Below, one piece after another: positions 1 to 7,500 of a DNA stretch of 10,653 nt (positions are counted from its first letter, which is position 1; every line of letters begins with the position of its first letter). The DNA is taken from contig DFGG01000142.1 of the NCBI GenBank assembly GCA_002371695.1, positions 1 to 10,653 of the forward strand, read 5' to 3'. Origin of the DNA: a bacterium UBA3756. Its GTDB lineage: Bacteria; Bacteroidota; Bacteroidia; Bacteroidales; Bacteroidaceae. Both the position numbers and the translations under genes were made by a program. Under the pieces are notes generated by a model. That model saw nothing but the letters and a program-made list of their open reading frames with translations, did not search any database and had not been told where the DNA came from.

Positions 1-2
1 AC

Positions 3-608
3 AGCCACTTCTGGATATGGCTGCTGACGGTGCCCCTCTACATAGCCACAGAGAAGATGACACCCCTGAGCTACATCGTACTGTCGCTCATCTCAATCAT
101 CTGCCTCACGGCTATCTGGTTCTTCATCCGAGGCTACAAGAAAGGGATAGCCCAGACGGGCATGAACATCCTGCGGCACGTCCCTCTGCTGAAGCGATGG
201 GCGCGTCCGTTCCTGGAACGCAACCAAGAGAAGCTGCTTGAAATCGACAGACAGATTGCTGCACTGCACAACCAGAATCCCCGCACGTTCATGGCTACGG
301 TGTTCTTCGAGTTCAACAGCCGACTGATCTCTGCCCTCGAGATTTTCTTCATCCTGCTCGTCATCATGCCTGAAGTGAGAATCACGCAGTGCATCATCAT
401 CTACTCCTACACCACCCTCTTTGCCAACATGCTCTTCTTCATGCCCCTCCAACTGGGTGGCCGCGAGGGAGGTTTCGTCATGTCCACCGAAGGCCTGAGC
501 ATGACGGCCCGAGCCGGTATCTTCGTAGCCCTGCTCGTCAGAGTCCGCGAACTGATATGGACCACCATCGGCCTCCTGCTCATCAAATTTGATAAGAAAC
601 AGGCATGA
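3..608 (+). CDS. Flippase-like / LPG synthase TM-domain membrane protein (5' end missing)
   Basis: The reading frame is open from the window edge, so the N-terminus is missing; 201 residues are visible. The protein is strongly hydrophobic, with about five membrane segments: the first residues, an Ile/Leu-rich stretch near residues 25-45, one near 105-122, one near 127-145 and a last one near 170-195. A charged loop rich in Arg, Lys and Glu separates the second and third. The segment PLQLGGREGGF followed by a Gly-rich amphipathic part and an Arg-containing last helix (LVRVRELIW) resembles the C-terminal half of the lysylphosphatidylglycerol synthase transmembrane region (UPF0104/PF03706), often annotated 'flippase-like'. 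Such proteins sit in the inner membrane and are thought to move or modify lipids; the substrate here cannot be told. The gene ends 63 bases before the sigma-54 activator. An internal GTG at position 30 is not the true start, because the frame continues upstream. Confidence 0.72.
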   Translation, partial: SHFWIWLLTVPLYIATEKMTPLSYIVLSLISIICLTAIWFFIRGYKKGIAQTGMNILRHVPLLKRWARPFLERNQEKLLEIDRQIAALHNQNPRTFMATVFFEFNSRLISALEIFFILLVIMPEVRITQCIIIYSYTTLFANMLFFMPLQLGGREGGFVMSTEGLSMTARAGIFVALLVRVRELIWTTIGLLLIKFDKKQA

Positions 609-638
609 TTTCAGTTAAATTGTGCCAAAATTTCAGTT
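608..638 (+). repeat. Pair of 9-bp direct repeats upstream of the sigma-54 activator
   Basis: ATTTCAGTT occurs at 608-616 and again at 630-638, 22 bases apart (about two helical turns), in the AT-rich gap between the membrane-protein gene and the activator. The second copy lies where the -33 region of the candidate promoter would be. This could be an operator, but chance is a real alternative in such AT-rich DNA. Confidence 0.3.
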
Positions 639-655
639 TATTCAAAAATATTGTG

Positions 656-663
656 TAATTTTG
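656..663 (+). promoter_or_regulatory. Candidate Bacteroidetes -7 box (TAATTTTG) for the sigma-54 activator
   Basis: TAATTTTG fits the Bacteroidetes housekeeping -7 consensus TAnnTTTG exactly. Only a weak -33 partner (TTTC at 631-634) is present at about the right distance. The box ends 8 bases before the ATG at 672, so a transcript starting here would have almost no leader. Read-through from the upstream membrane-protein gene is also possible. Confidence 0.45.
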
Positions 664-671
664 TCAGCTGA

Positions 672-1913
672 ATGAAGACATCCGAACTGCAATCCATCAA
701 GCAGCGATACAATATCGTGGGCAACTGCGAGGCCTTGAACAATGCACTCGACGTGGCACTCAAGGTGGCGCCGATAGACCTCAGTGTGCTCATCATCGGA
801 GAGAGCGGCGTGGGTAAGGATATACTGCCGCGCGTCATCCACGACAATTCACCGCGCCGACGCGAGAAATATTTCGCCATCAACTGCGGAGCCATCCCCG
901 AAGGCACTATCGACAGTGAACTCTTTGGCCATGTCAAAGGTTCGTTCACCGGTGCCATAGGCGACTCGCTGGGCTATTTCGGTGCAGCCAACAAGGGCAC
1001 CCTCTTCCTCGACGAGGTTGGCGAACTGCCCATGGCGACACAGGCCCGACTGTTGCGAGTGCTGGAGAACGGTGAATACATTCCCGTCGGAGCCACCGAT
1101 GTCCGAAAGACCGACGTACGCGTGGTGGCAGCAACCAACGTCAATATTCAGAAGGCCATCAGTGAGGGGCGTTTCCGCGAAGACCTCTACTATCGCCTCA
1201 ACCAGATACAGATACAGATGCCCGCCCTGCGTGACCGCGGTGAGGACATCGTGCTGCTGTTCCGTCTCTTCGCCATGCAGATGGCCGAGAAATACCGCAT
1301 GGACAGAGTGGTACTCACCGACGAAGCCAAGCAGATGCTCATGCGCTATAAGTGGCCTGGCAACATCAGGCAGCTGAAGAGCATCACCGAGCAACTGTCG
1401 GTTCTCAGTGCCGAGCGCACCATCACGCCAGAGATCCTCTCACGCTTCATCCCCCAGGATCAAGAGAGCACCCAACTGGCCACAATCCACTCCACCGAGG
1501 GAGACCACAGCTTCGAAAACGAACGGGAGATCCTCTACAAGATACTATTCGAGCTCAGGGGCAATGTGAACGACATGCGGCGTGAGATGGGTGCCCTGAA
1601 GAAGCAACTCGACGATGTGCGCAGTGGCTCAGTAACCCCGCAGACAACCGCTCCGCTGACCACCACACAGCTGGCCCCCATCACTCCCCTCCAGCCTATC
1701 CAGCAGGAGCCGGATCTTGAGGACGCTGTTGCAGAGGAATACGTAGAGCCTGAGCACGAACTGGAGAACCTCAACCTCAATGACCTCAGCAAGAACATGC
1801 TGGAGAAGGCCCTGGAACGCAACAATGGCAACCGCAAGAAGGCTGCACAGGAACTGGGCATCAGCGACCGGACACTTTACAGAAGACTCAAGCAATATGG
1901 ACTCGACAAATAG
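672..1913 (+). CDS. Sigma-54-dependent transcriptional activator (AAA+ / Fis-type HTH)
   Basis: A 413-residue bacterial enhancer-binding protein that would use ATP hydrolysis to open promoters bound by RpoN (sigma-54). Visible landmarks are Walker A GESGVGKD (43-50), the sigma-54 contact loop GSFTGA (90-95), Walker B GTLFLDE (109-115), an arginine-finger region RFREDLYYRL (167-176), the sensor II motif WPGNIRQL (228-235) and a C-terminal Fis-type helix-turn-helix (about 376-410). There is no N-terminal receiver or other sensory domain: the AAA+ core begins within about 15 residues of the start. It may therefore be controlled by expression level or by a partner protein. Residues 265-370 form a variable Gln/Thr/Pro- and Glu-rich linker. 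The contact loop has Ser in place of the usual Ala of GAFTGA. The start at 672 leaves only a short tail before the core, and no in-frame Met nearby fits better. lptE begins inside its 3' end. Confidence 0.93.
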   Translation: MKTSELQSIKQRYNIVGNCEALNNALDVALKVAPIDLSVLIIGESGVGKDILPRVIHDNSPRRREKYFAINCGAIPEGTIDSELFGHVKGSFTGAIGDSLGYFGAANKGTLFLDEVGELPMATQARLLRVLENGEYIPVGATDVRKTDVRVVAATNVNIQKAISEGRFREDLYYRLNQIQIQMPALRDRGEDIVLLFRLFAMQMAEKYRMDRVVLTDEAKQMLMRYKWPGNIRQLKSITEQLSVLSAERTITPEILSRFIPQDQESTQLATIHSTEGDHSFENEREILYKILFELRGNVNDMRREMGALKKQLDDVRSGSVTPQTTAPLTTTQLAPITPLQPIQQEPDLEDAVAEEYVEPEHELENLNLNDLSKNMLEKALERNNGNRKKAAQELGISDRTLYRRLKQYGLDK

Positions 1914-2418
1914 ACATTTCAAAATCACTCTGGTCGCATTGATGGCCATTTTGGTGACAGCCTGCTCCGTCAGCTACAAGTTCAACGGAGCCAGTATCGA
2001 CTACACCAAGACAAAAACCATACAGATAGCCAATTTCCCCATCCGCTCCAACTACGTCTGGGGCCCCATGGGACCTATCTTCAACAACGAGCTCAAGGAT
2101 CTCTTCGGGCGCAGCACCAAGCTGATACAGGTCAAGCGCAATGGCGACCTGAAGCTCGAGGGAGAGATTACGCGCTATGACCAGCGCAACAAGTCGGTAT
2201 CGGCTGAAGGATACTCTGCACTGACAGAGCTCTCTATGACCGTCAACGTCAGATTCACCAATACAAAGAACCACGAAGAGGACTTTGAACAGCAGTTCAC
2301 GGCACATAAGGAGTTCAACTCGAAACTCTCGCTCAATTCGGTACAGGAAGATCTTGTCAACCAAATGGTGAAAGATATCTGCGACCAGATTTTCAATGCC
2401 TGCGTGGCCAACTGGTAA
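1897..2418 (+). CDS. lptE: LPS-assembly lipoprotein LptE
   Basis: LptE is the outer-membrane lipoprotein that plugs the LptD barrel and helps insert lipopolysaccharide into the outer leaflet. The 173-residue product has a signal peptide with hydrophobic core ITLVALMAILV and a lipobox LVTAC, giving lipidated Cys23. The mature part begins SVSYKFNGASIDY, the typical opening of the Bacteroidetes LptE family. A longer frame reaches back to 1780, but the ATG at 1897 puts the signal peptide directly at the N-terminus and is clearly the right start. That ATG overlaps the last 17 bases of the sigma-54 activator gene in another frame, which suggests translational coupling. The next gene follows after 12 bases. 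The length agrees with the roughly 170-residue LptE proteins of this phylum. The family call rests on the N-terminal pattern and the gene order rather than on a catalytic motif. Confidence 0.88.
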   Translation: MDSTNRHFKITLVALMAILVTACSVSYKFNGASIDYTKTKTIQIANFPIRSNYVWGPMGPIFNNELKDLFGRSTKLIQVKRNGDLKLEGEITRYDQRNKSVSAEGYSALTELSMTVNVRFTNTKNHEEDFEQQFTAHKEFNSKLSLNSVQEDLVNQMVKDICDQIFNACVANW

Positions 2419-2430
2419 TTAGGAACAACA

Positions 2431-3180
2431 ATGGAGATAACGGAGCTGATAAACCACCCAGAGCGCCTTGATCGCGACACTCTCTACGAGTTGCGGTCCG
2501 TCCTCGCACTCTACCCGTACTATCAGACGGCCCGTCTGCTCATGCTCCAGAATCTCTACCTGCTCCATGACCCCACCTTCGACGAGGAGTTGCGCCGGGC
2601 AGCCATCTACATCACAGACCGCCGAGTGCTCTTCCAGATGATTGAAGCCGCGCACTACAATCTAAGGCCCTCCACGCCCCCATCAGGCGTCAACGAGAAA
2701 TCGGCCACTACTCCCGAGTCGCGCACTATCTCCCTGATCGATACATTCCTCGAGTCCATCCCCAAGGCTGAGGAGACAAAAGAAGAAAAGAAGCGCAAGC
2801 CCACACCTGCAGACGCAGCTGTCGACTACGTGGCCTATCTGCTTGAAACCGAAGGTGATGGCGAGCCAGAGCACGTGCCCGAAATGAAAGGGCAACAGCT
2901 CATCGATTCATTCATAAATTCGGACAAAGGGCGCATTAAGCTCAGCGAACAGCCACAATACGTGCCTCAGATCGATGAAGAGCCGGAAAATGAGGAAAAT
3001 GCCACCTCCGAAGGCTATTTTACTGAAACTTTGGCACGAATTTACATAAAACAGGGTAGATATTCGCAAGCTTTAGAAATTATTCAGCGATTAAGTTTGC
3101 AATTTCCAAAAAAAAATGCTTACTTTGCAGACCAAATACGCTTCTTGCAGAAGTTGATAATAAATAGCAATAAAAAATAA
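2431..3180 (+). CDS. Small tetratricopeptide-repeat-type protein of the lptE-secG cluster
   Basis: A 249-residue protein without signal peptide or membrane segment, so presumably cytoplasmic. Residues 1-80 are predicted helical. Residues 85-190 are a charged, low-complexity linker containing two similar short stretches, SLIDTFLES (101-109) and QLIDSFINS (156-164). One recognisable TPR unit lies at about 196-229 (ETLARIYIKQGRYSQALEII core), followed by a basic C-terminal helix. An equivalent gene sits between lptE and secG in many Bacteroides and Prevotella genomes; its function is unknown to me. An AGGA at 2421-2424, six bases before the ATG, may serve as ribosome binding site, which is notable because many Bacteroidetes genes lack one. 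The last 170 bases are only about 30% GC by my count, in contrast to the GC-richer body, and hold a run of nine A and a candidate secG promoter. Confidence 0.8.
   Translation: MEITELINHPERLDRDTLYELRSVLALYPYYQTARLLMLQNLYLLHDPTFDEELRRAAIYITDRRVLFQMIEAAHYNLRPSTPPSGVNEKSATTPESRTISLIDTFLESIPKAEETKEEKKRKPTPADAAVDYVAYLLETEGDGEPEHVPEMKGQQLIDSFINSDKGRIKLSEQPQYVPQIDEEPENEENATSEGYFTETLARIYIKQGRYSQALEIIQRLSLQFPKKNAYFADQIRFLQKLIINSNKK
3096..3127 (+). promoter_or_regulatory. Candidate secG promoter inside the 3' end of the TPR gene
   Basis: TTTG at 3096-3099 (-33 element) and TTACTTTG at 3120-3127 (-7 element, one mismatch to TAnnTTTG) are separated by 20 bases, the spacing expected for the Bacteroidetes primary sigma factor. 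The spacer contains an A9 tract (3108-3116). Transcription would start around 3132-3136, giving secG a leader of roughly 55-60 bases. The surrounding 170 bases are unusually AT-rich for this window. Confidence 0.5.
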
Positions 3181-3191
3181 TAGTAAAAAAG

Positions 3192-3593
3192 ATGTACACA
3201 TTATTAGTAATTCTCATCGTGGTTGCAGCCGTGCTCATGATTGGCATCGTGCTCATCCAGGAATCTAAGGGCGGAGGTCTGGCTTCAAACTTCTCGTCCT
3301 ACAATCAGATTGGCGGTGTGCGTAAGACCACCGACTTCATCGAGAAAACCACATGGGGCCTTGCTGCTGCCATGGTTATTATCAGCGTGCTCTGCGCTTA
3401 CGTTGCTCCCCAGGCTACAGGCTCCGGCTCTGTGATGGAGAACATCGAGGCTCCTGCCACCAATCCCAACAACCTGCCTGGCTTTGGTGCCAGTCAGCAG
3501 AAGGGTGCTGCTGCTCCCGCCAAGGCTCCTGCCAAGGAAGCTCCCGCCAAGGAGGCTCCCGCTGCTCCCGCTCCCGCACAGCCTGCTAAATAA
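3192..3593 (+). CDS. secG: Preprotein translocase subunit SecG
   Basis: SecG is the small auxiliary inner-membrane subunit of the SecYEG channel. The 133-residue product has two membrane helices (about 2-23 and 54-72). The conserved loop after helix 1 (LIQESKGGGLAS, 21-32) is the SecG signature. Beyond the second helix there is a 60-residue tail that ends in an Ala/Pro/Lys/Glu-rich low-complexity segment. The E. coli protein is about 110 residues; the extra length is all in this tail, which is common in Bacteroidetes SecG. It lies 11 bases after the TPR gene with an A-rich leader and no Shine-Dalgarno sequence. It may be read both from the upstream operon and from the internal promoter near 3096-3127. 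A hairpin follows the stop codon. Confidence 0.95.
   Translation: MYTLLVILIVVAAVLMIGIVLIQESKGGGLASNFSSYNQIGGVRKTTDFIEKTTWGLAAAMVIISVLCAYVAPQATGSGSVMENIEAPATNPNNLPGFGASQQKGAAAPAKAPAKEAPAKEAPAAPAPAQPAK
3513..3590 (+). repeat. Low-complexity Ala-Pro-Lys-Glu repeat in the SecG tail
   Basis: Degenerate 15-base units encode APAKE (two consecutive copies, 3525-3554), preceded by APAK and followed by AP dipeptides. Codons are mostly GCT/GCC, CCC/CCT and AAG. Such a tract can change length by slippage. The tail is predicted to be disordered. Confidence 0.7.
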
Positions 3594-3615
3594 GCAGTAC
3601 TGTTTGAATACCACA

Positions 3616-3645
3616 ATCCCTGTCGGCTCATGAGTCGACAGGGAT
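3616..3645 (+). terminator. Hairpin after secG, possible terminator
   Basis: A perfect 10-bp stem (ATCCCTGTCG paired with CGACAGGGAT) encloses a 10-base loop whose centre CTCATGAG is itself a palindrome, so the stem could extend. It starts 22 bases after the secG stop. No T-run follows on the + strand (the next bases are CCTTAAAAACC), so it may be a leaky terminator or an mRNA-stabilising 3' structure. Confidence 0.5.
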
Positions 3646-3675
3646 CCTTAAAAACCTAACTTAAATTTATTAATT

Positions 3676-4563
3676 ATGAAAAGCAAAAAGCTTTGCAACG
3701 TATTGACGTTGGTGTTGATGGCAGCTATGGTGTCATCGTGTGAGAAAATGGTACCTACAGACGGTGCCAAGTCGGAAACCCTGCAGAACGGAAACGTTAT
3801 CCTCCATGTCTCCCAGTTCGAACAGAAGCCCTTCGAAAGCAGAAGCCGAGGAGAGGCCAGCGACTACTGTACCCGTTTGTGCTTCCACATCTATGATGAG
3901 GGAGGAACTCGCGTGAAGTATGTCAATCAGAAACAGGAAGACGCAGGTTTTGGTTCTGCCTCATTCACCCTCGACGAGGGCCGCTACGTACTGGTGGTCG
4001 TAGGCCACAACGCTTCTGCCAATCCCAGTTTCTCTGCCAACGAAAAGGTGAGTATCTCTGGCAAGAACCTGGGCGACACGTTCTGGTGCTGCGAGGAACT
4101 GGAAGTGAAGAGCGACGGTCTCGAAAAAAGCCTTGAGCTGAAGCGCATCGTATCGTTGGTGCGGTTTATCCCTACTGATGAGAATCCTGCCACCCTTGAC
4201 CAGATGGTCATCAAGTACAAAGGAAGCCGAGGCACGTTCAACGGACTGACGGGCTTTGGTTCCACCGATGTCAACCAGACCGTCGATATGGAGGTGAGCC
4301 CTGACGACACACAGTTTGAATTCTATATGATTCCCAGCGCACTGGAGAATACGCTCAGCGCAGAAATCAGCACCTACAGCCATAGCGCGACAGGCAGTGT
4401 TATCCCTCTGACCCAAAAGACCATCGACCAAATCCCTGTCAAGCGCAACTGCGTGACCATCTGCCGAGGCAATCTCTTCGATGGCAAGAGTTCTGAACGC
4501 TCGGTTTTCATCACTGTCTCTATCGACGGCGAGTGGGACGAGGATATCAATCTCACCTTCTAA
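3676..4563 (+). CDS. Fimbrial-anchor-like (FimB/Mfa2-type) surface lipoprotein
   Basis: A 295-residue secreted lipoprotein. The N-terminus MKSKK plus hydrophobic core ends in the lipobox MVSSC, giving lipidated Cys22. The body resembles the transthyretin/Ig-like domains of the FimB/Mfa2 family and related fimbrillin-like proteins. It has a first beta strand with LCFHIYDEGGTRVKYVNQ (68-85), then a strand-turn LDEGRYVLVVVGHN (99-112), and near the end the typical VKRNxVTxxRGNLF pattern (255-268). In known systems such proteins anchor or cap fimbriae at the cell surface. No fimbrillin, tip or second anchor gene lies beside it, so it is an orphan and its partner is unknown. Six non-lipid cysteines (65, 69, 138, 139, 259, 263) are unusual. 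The ATG follows an AT-rich leader typical of Bacteroidetes. No convincing own promoter was seen between the secG hairpin and the start. Fimbrillin-like or DUF6562-type are alternative family names. Confidence 0.68.
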   Translation: MKSKKLCNVLTLVLMAAMVSSCEKMVPTDGAKSETLQNGNVILHVSQFEQKPFESRSRGEASDYCTRLCFHIYDEGGTRVKYVNQKQEDAGFGSASFTLDEGRYVLVVVGHNASANPSFSANEKVSISGKNLGDTFWCCEELEVKSDGLEKSLELKRIVSLVRFIPTDENPATLDQMVIKYKGSRGTFNGLTGFGSTDVNQTVDMEVSPDDTQFEFYMIPSALENTLSAEISTYSHSATGSVIPLTQKTIDQIPVKRNCVTICRGNLFDGKSSERSVFITVSIDGEWDEDINLTF

Positions 4564-4588
4564 CTCCCTCCCCCACTACTCATGACCG

Positions 4589-7500
4589 TCACGTCACGCT
4601 GAAGATATCATAGCAGAACGGAAGCGTCCTTTCGCTACCGTTTAGCCTGTAACAGAAAGACGAGTTCTCACTCCTGACCACTACGGTCTGGGGTGCCAGA
4701 ACTCGTTTGAACACCTTATAAGAGTTCAATGCTCTATCGTATTCTGAATGCTGGACAAAGAACAAATACCTATTCAACGGATACTTCCTCATGACTTCAC
4801 TGATCTGTACGGCCAGCCTTTCAGCAAACTGGGCAGTCACGTTCGAGAAGAAGTAAGACATGTTGAATATCACCAATGAAGGCAACTCAGAGCATCCCTC
4901 CCAGTAAGTACCATCCAGCGCACTCAAGGAATCCAGCATCTGATAATGGAGCTCACCATGCAGGACATCATCCAGGAAATGCTCCCCCACCCGCTTCATC
5001 TCCACTGAGACATCAATACCTGTATATACCATGCCGGGAGCTTCCTGCAGGAATAGCTCAGCAAAGGCTATGCCACAGGTGGCTGGCCCGCAGCCTATGT
5101 CGATCAACTGCACCCTCCCGTTTACTGATGCTATCTGAGCGCTGATCCACTCTTGATGGCCAGCATACAGACTCCTGATACTGCTATAGTACCGTCTCAT
5201 CAGATAATAGCAGTAAATCAGAACTTGGTTCCCGGCTGTCAGCTGCATGTCACCAGACATCTGCAACTGGGTGGAGAAATCGATTCGCCCATAGCCGATG
5301 GCATTCAGGTTCTCCGTCATATCATGGCCTAGCACCTTCGACGGCCAGTCATCCCCGGAGGCTTCTCTGAGAGGCTGTTGCACATATTTCACGTAGGCCT
5401 CATGATAGGCCTTCGATTCGGTGAACGTGGCTTTGCCCAGATCCTGCACTTCAGGATCATACTGTGGTACGTCGAAATTGCCTGAGACAAAGTCATCCTT
5501 CTTGATCTTAAAGAACCCGTGTCTGCTGTTTACGAACTCCAGGAGCTTGAAGAATGTGAAGTTGTTTGAAAGCAGCTCCGCATTGCCTATCATGATCAGG
5601 TGCTCCTCCGCACGTGTCATGGCCACATTAAGCTTTCGGTCGACGATGCTTCCGTCAAAGTCCTCGAACACATTCTCGGTCAGGAAATTCAGCTGGTAAT
5701 ACTTATGGATCGTAAATCCGTAGACGATGTATTTTCTCTGCGAGCCCTGATAGCGTTCCACCGTATCGATGGTGATATCATGCAAGATGTCGATACCATA
5801 GCGGTCGATTGTTTTCCTGACAGTTGCTATCTGGTTACGATAGGGCACTATCACGCCAACCGTCTCGTTGACATCAAAGCCGTTGGCGCGCTCTGTCTCA
5901 TAGATTTTCACGACAATGGCTGCTATCATGTCTGCCTCCACCTGATTGATCTTGTCGGGCGAGTTCTTTGGAGGCTCCTCTGATGCCAGGAACACGATTC
6001 GCCGCGTCTTCAACAGGTCAACGATACCGTTGCCGCCATGACCTCTTGACGGCAGAATGGAAACCTGATGATCCAGCGGTACTTCTTTCAGTTGATTGTT
6101 GTAGAAGACATAGTTCGGAAACAGCGCTATGTCATGATGCATACGCCCCTGCTTCTTCAGCATATAGGTGACATCCTCGCGGCGGGCATATTGCTTCAGC
6201 AGCCGTTCGAAGAGGGAGAGCCTGCAGTCTGTCAGGTGAATATCATTGAGCAGCACGTCCTGCACCTCCGACACCTCGGGTGCCTGCTGGACCACTGCAG
6301 GCAATTGCTTGTGATCACCTATCAGGACGAATTTCTTGATGGCTGGCTTCCCCTCATGGCAGGCACTCAACAGGCCGATCAGGTGGGGCTCAAGTATCTG
6401 CGAAGCCTCATCAATCACAGCCAGGGAGAACTGTTTCAGCTGGAACAGTGATATGTTGCTATTCCACGATGTAGTGGTCCCCACAAACACACGTGTTGAC
6501 CGTATCCTGTCTTTCAGCTCAGCTGCCCTGGACATGTTCTGCACAATAGAACTTAGCAGATGGTCCCGATATTCTTCCACACAACTGTGGCGGCTGCCTA
6601 TCCTGATATAGTCGATACCTTCCTTTGCCAGTTTACTGCATATCTCGTCAACGGCCCTATTGGTATACGACAGGAGAAGGACTGTTGCATCAGGCTCAAG
6701 AAGTTCTTCCTTCACCGTATACAAAAGGCCATAGGAGGTCTTTCCCGTCCCTGGAGGTCCGATGATGAGGAACATATCCTTAGCCCTCTTCACTTTCAGG
6801 GCCAGCTCGTTGAATCCATCATAGTCGCCCCTCAGCACTGCGTCTCTGTCAATTTCTGGCTCTCTTTGGAGCAACAGCAGATCCCGTCTTTCCTGAGGGG
6901 CATTGAGGAACAACTGCATACCCTTGTAGAGAGAACTGTACGACGACTCCATGAAGTCATGCTCTATGGCCCACAGTTTTCCTTGTTCCTTCACGAACAC
7001 ACGGTTGTCCGACTGAGCCGCCCTCAATGCCAGGCAAATCTTGTCTGTCTGTATGTCCTCTATCGAGCACCTGAACACCATGGTCTTCCGAGCATCAGGT
7101 TCCTTGTCTTTTTCGTAAGGATAGAGAATGACGATGTCGCCCACCCGGAAGTTCGACATGTCATTGTCCTCCGTCTCTGAGAATCTCAACACCACGTTCT
7201 TCACACTGCCAACGGTGTCTGCATTGGGCCAGTCGAGCGTCAGCTTGTCGTAGATGTTTCCAGCCGCCAACTTGTCCGAGAGGGAGTCGTGCCATGTTGC
7301 TGCGAAGCCTGAACGCTCTTTGGTCTTATTGCCCAGTTTGGACATCACATGCTCGTTGGCGATGAATGTCAGGAACCTGAAGTAGTAGGATTTCTCCAAT
7401 GGAGAGGCTTCCTGGATGGGTCTGAGAATCTCTGCGATTTGCGGCAGCTGGTATTTATTCCACAGCGTGTTATTCACCTTCTTCAGGTTCAGCTGTTCTG

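Noticed and set aside
643..650. CAAAAATA, an opposite-strand TAnnTTTG-type box
   Set aside because: It would drive transcription backwards into the membrane-protein gene, where no leftward gene exists; probably chance in AT-rich DNA.
849..1394. 181-codon open frame on the - strand opposite the sigma-54 activator
   Set aside because: It is antisense to the AAA+ core, has no recognisable domain, and is explained by the codon pattern of the real gene.
1780..1896. Extended N-terminus for LptE starting at 1780
   Set aside because: The extra 39 residues would precede a signal peptide and would lie in a shifted frame of the activator's DNA-binding domain; ATG at 1897 gives a normal lipoprotein start.
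3031..3049. TTGGCACG followed by AATTTACAT, like a sigma-54 (-24/-12) promoter
   Set aside because: The -24 half is perfect, but at the -12 position the required GC is absent (TACAT instead of TTGCA), so binding by sigma-54 is unlikely.
6560..7180. 206-codon open frame on the + strand opposite the fusion gene
   Set aside because: It lies wholly antisense to the well-supported helicase frame, shows no recognisable motif, and is one of several such shadows created by the codon bias of the real gene.
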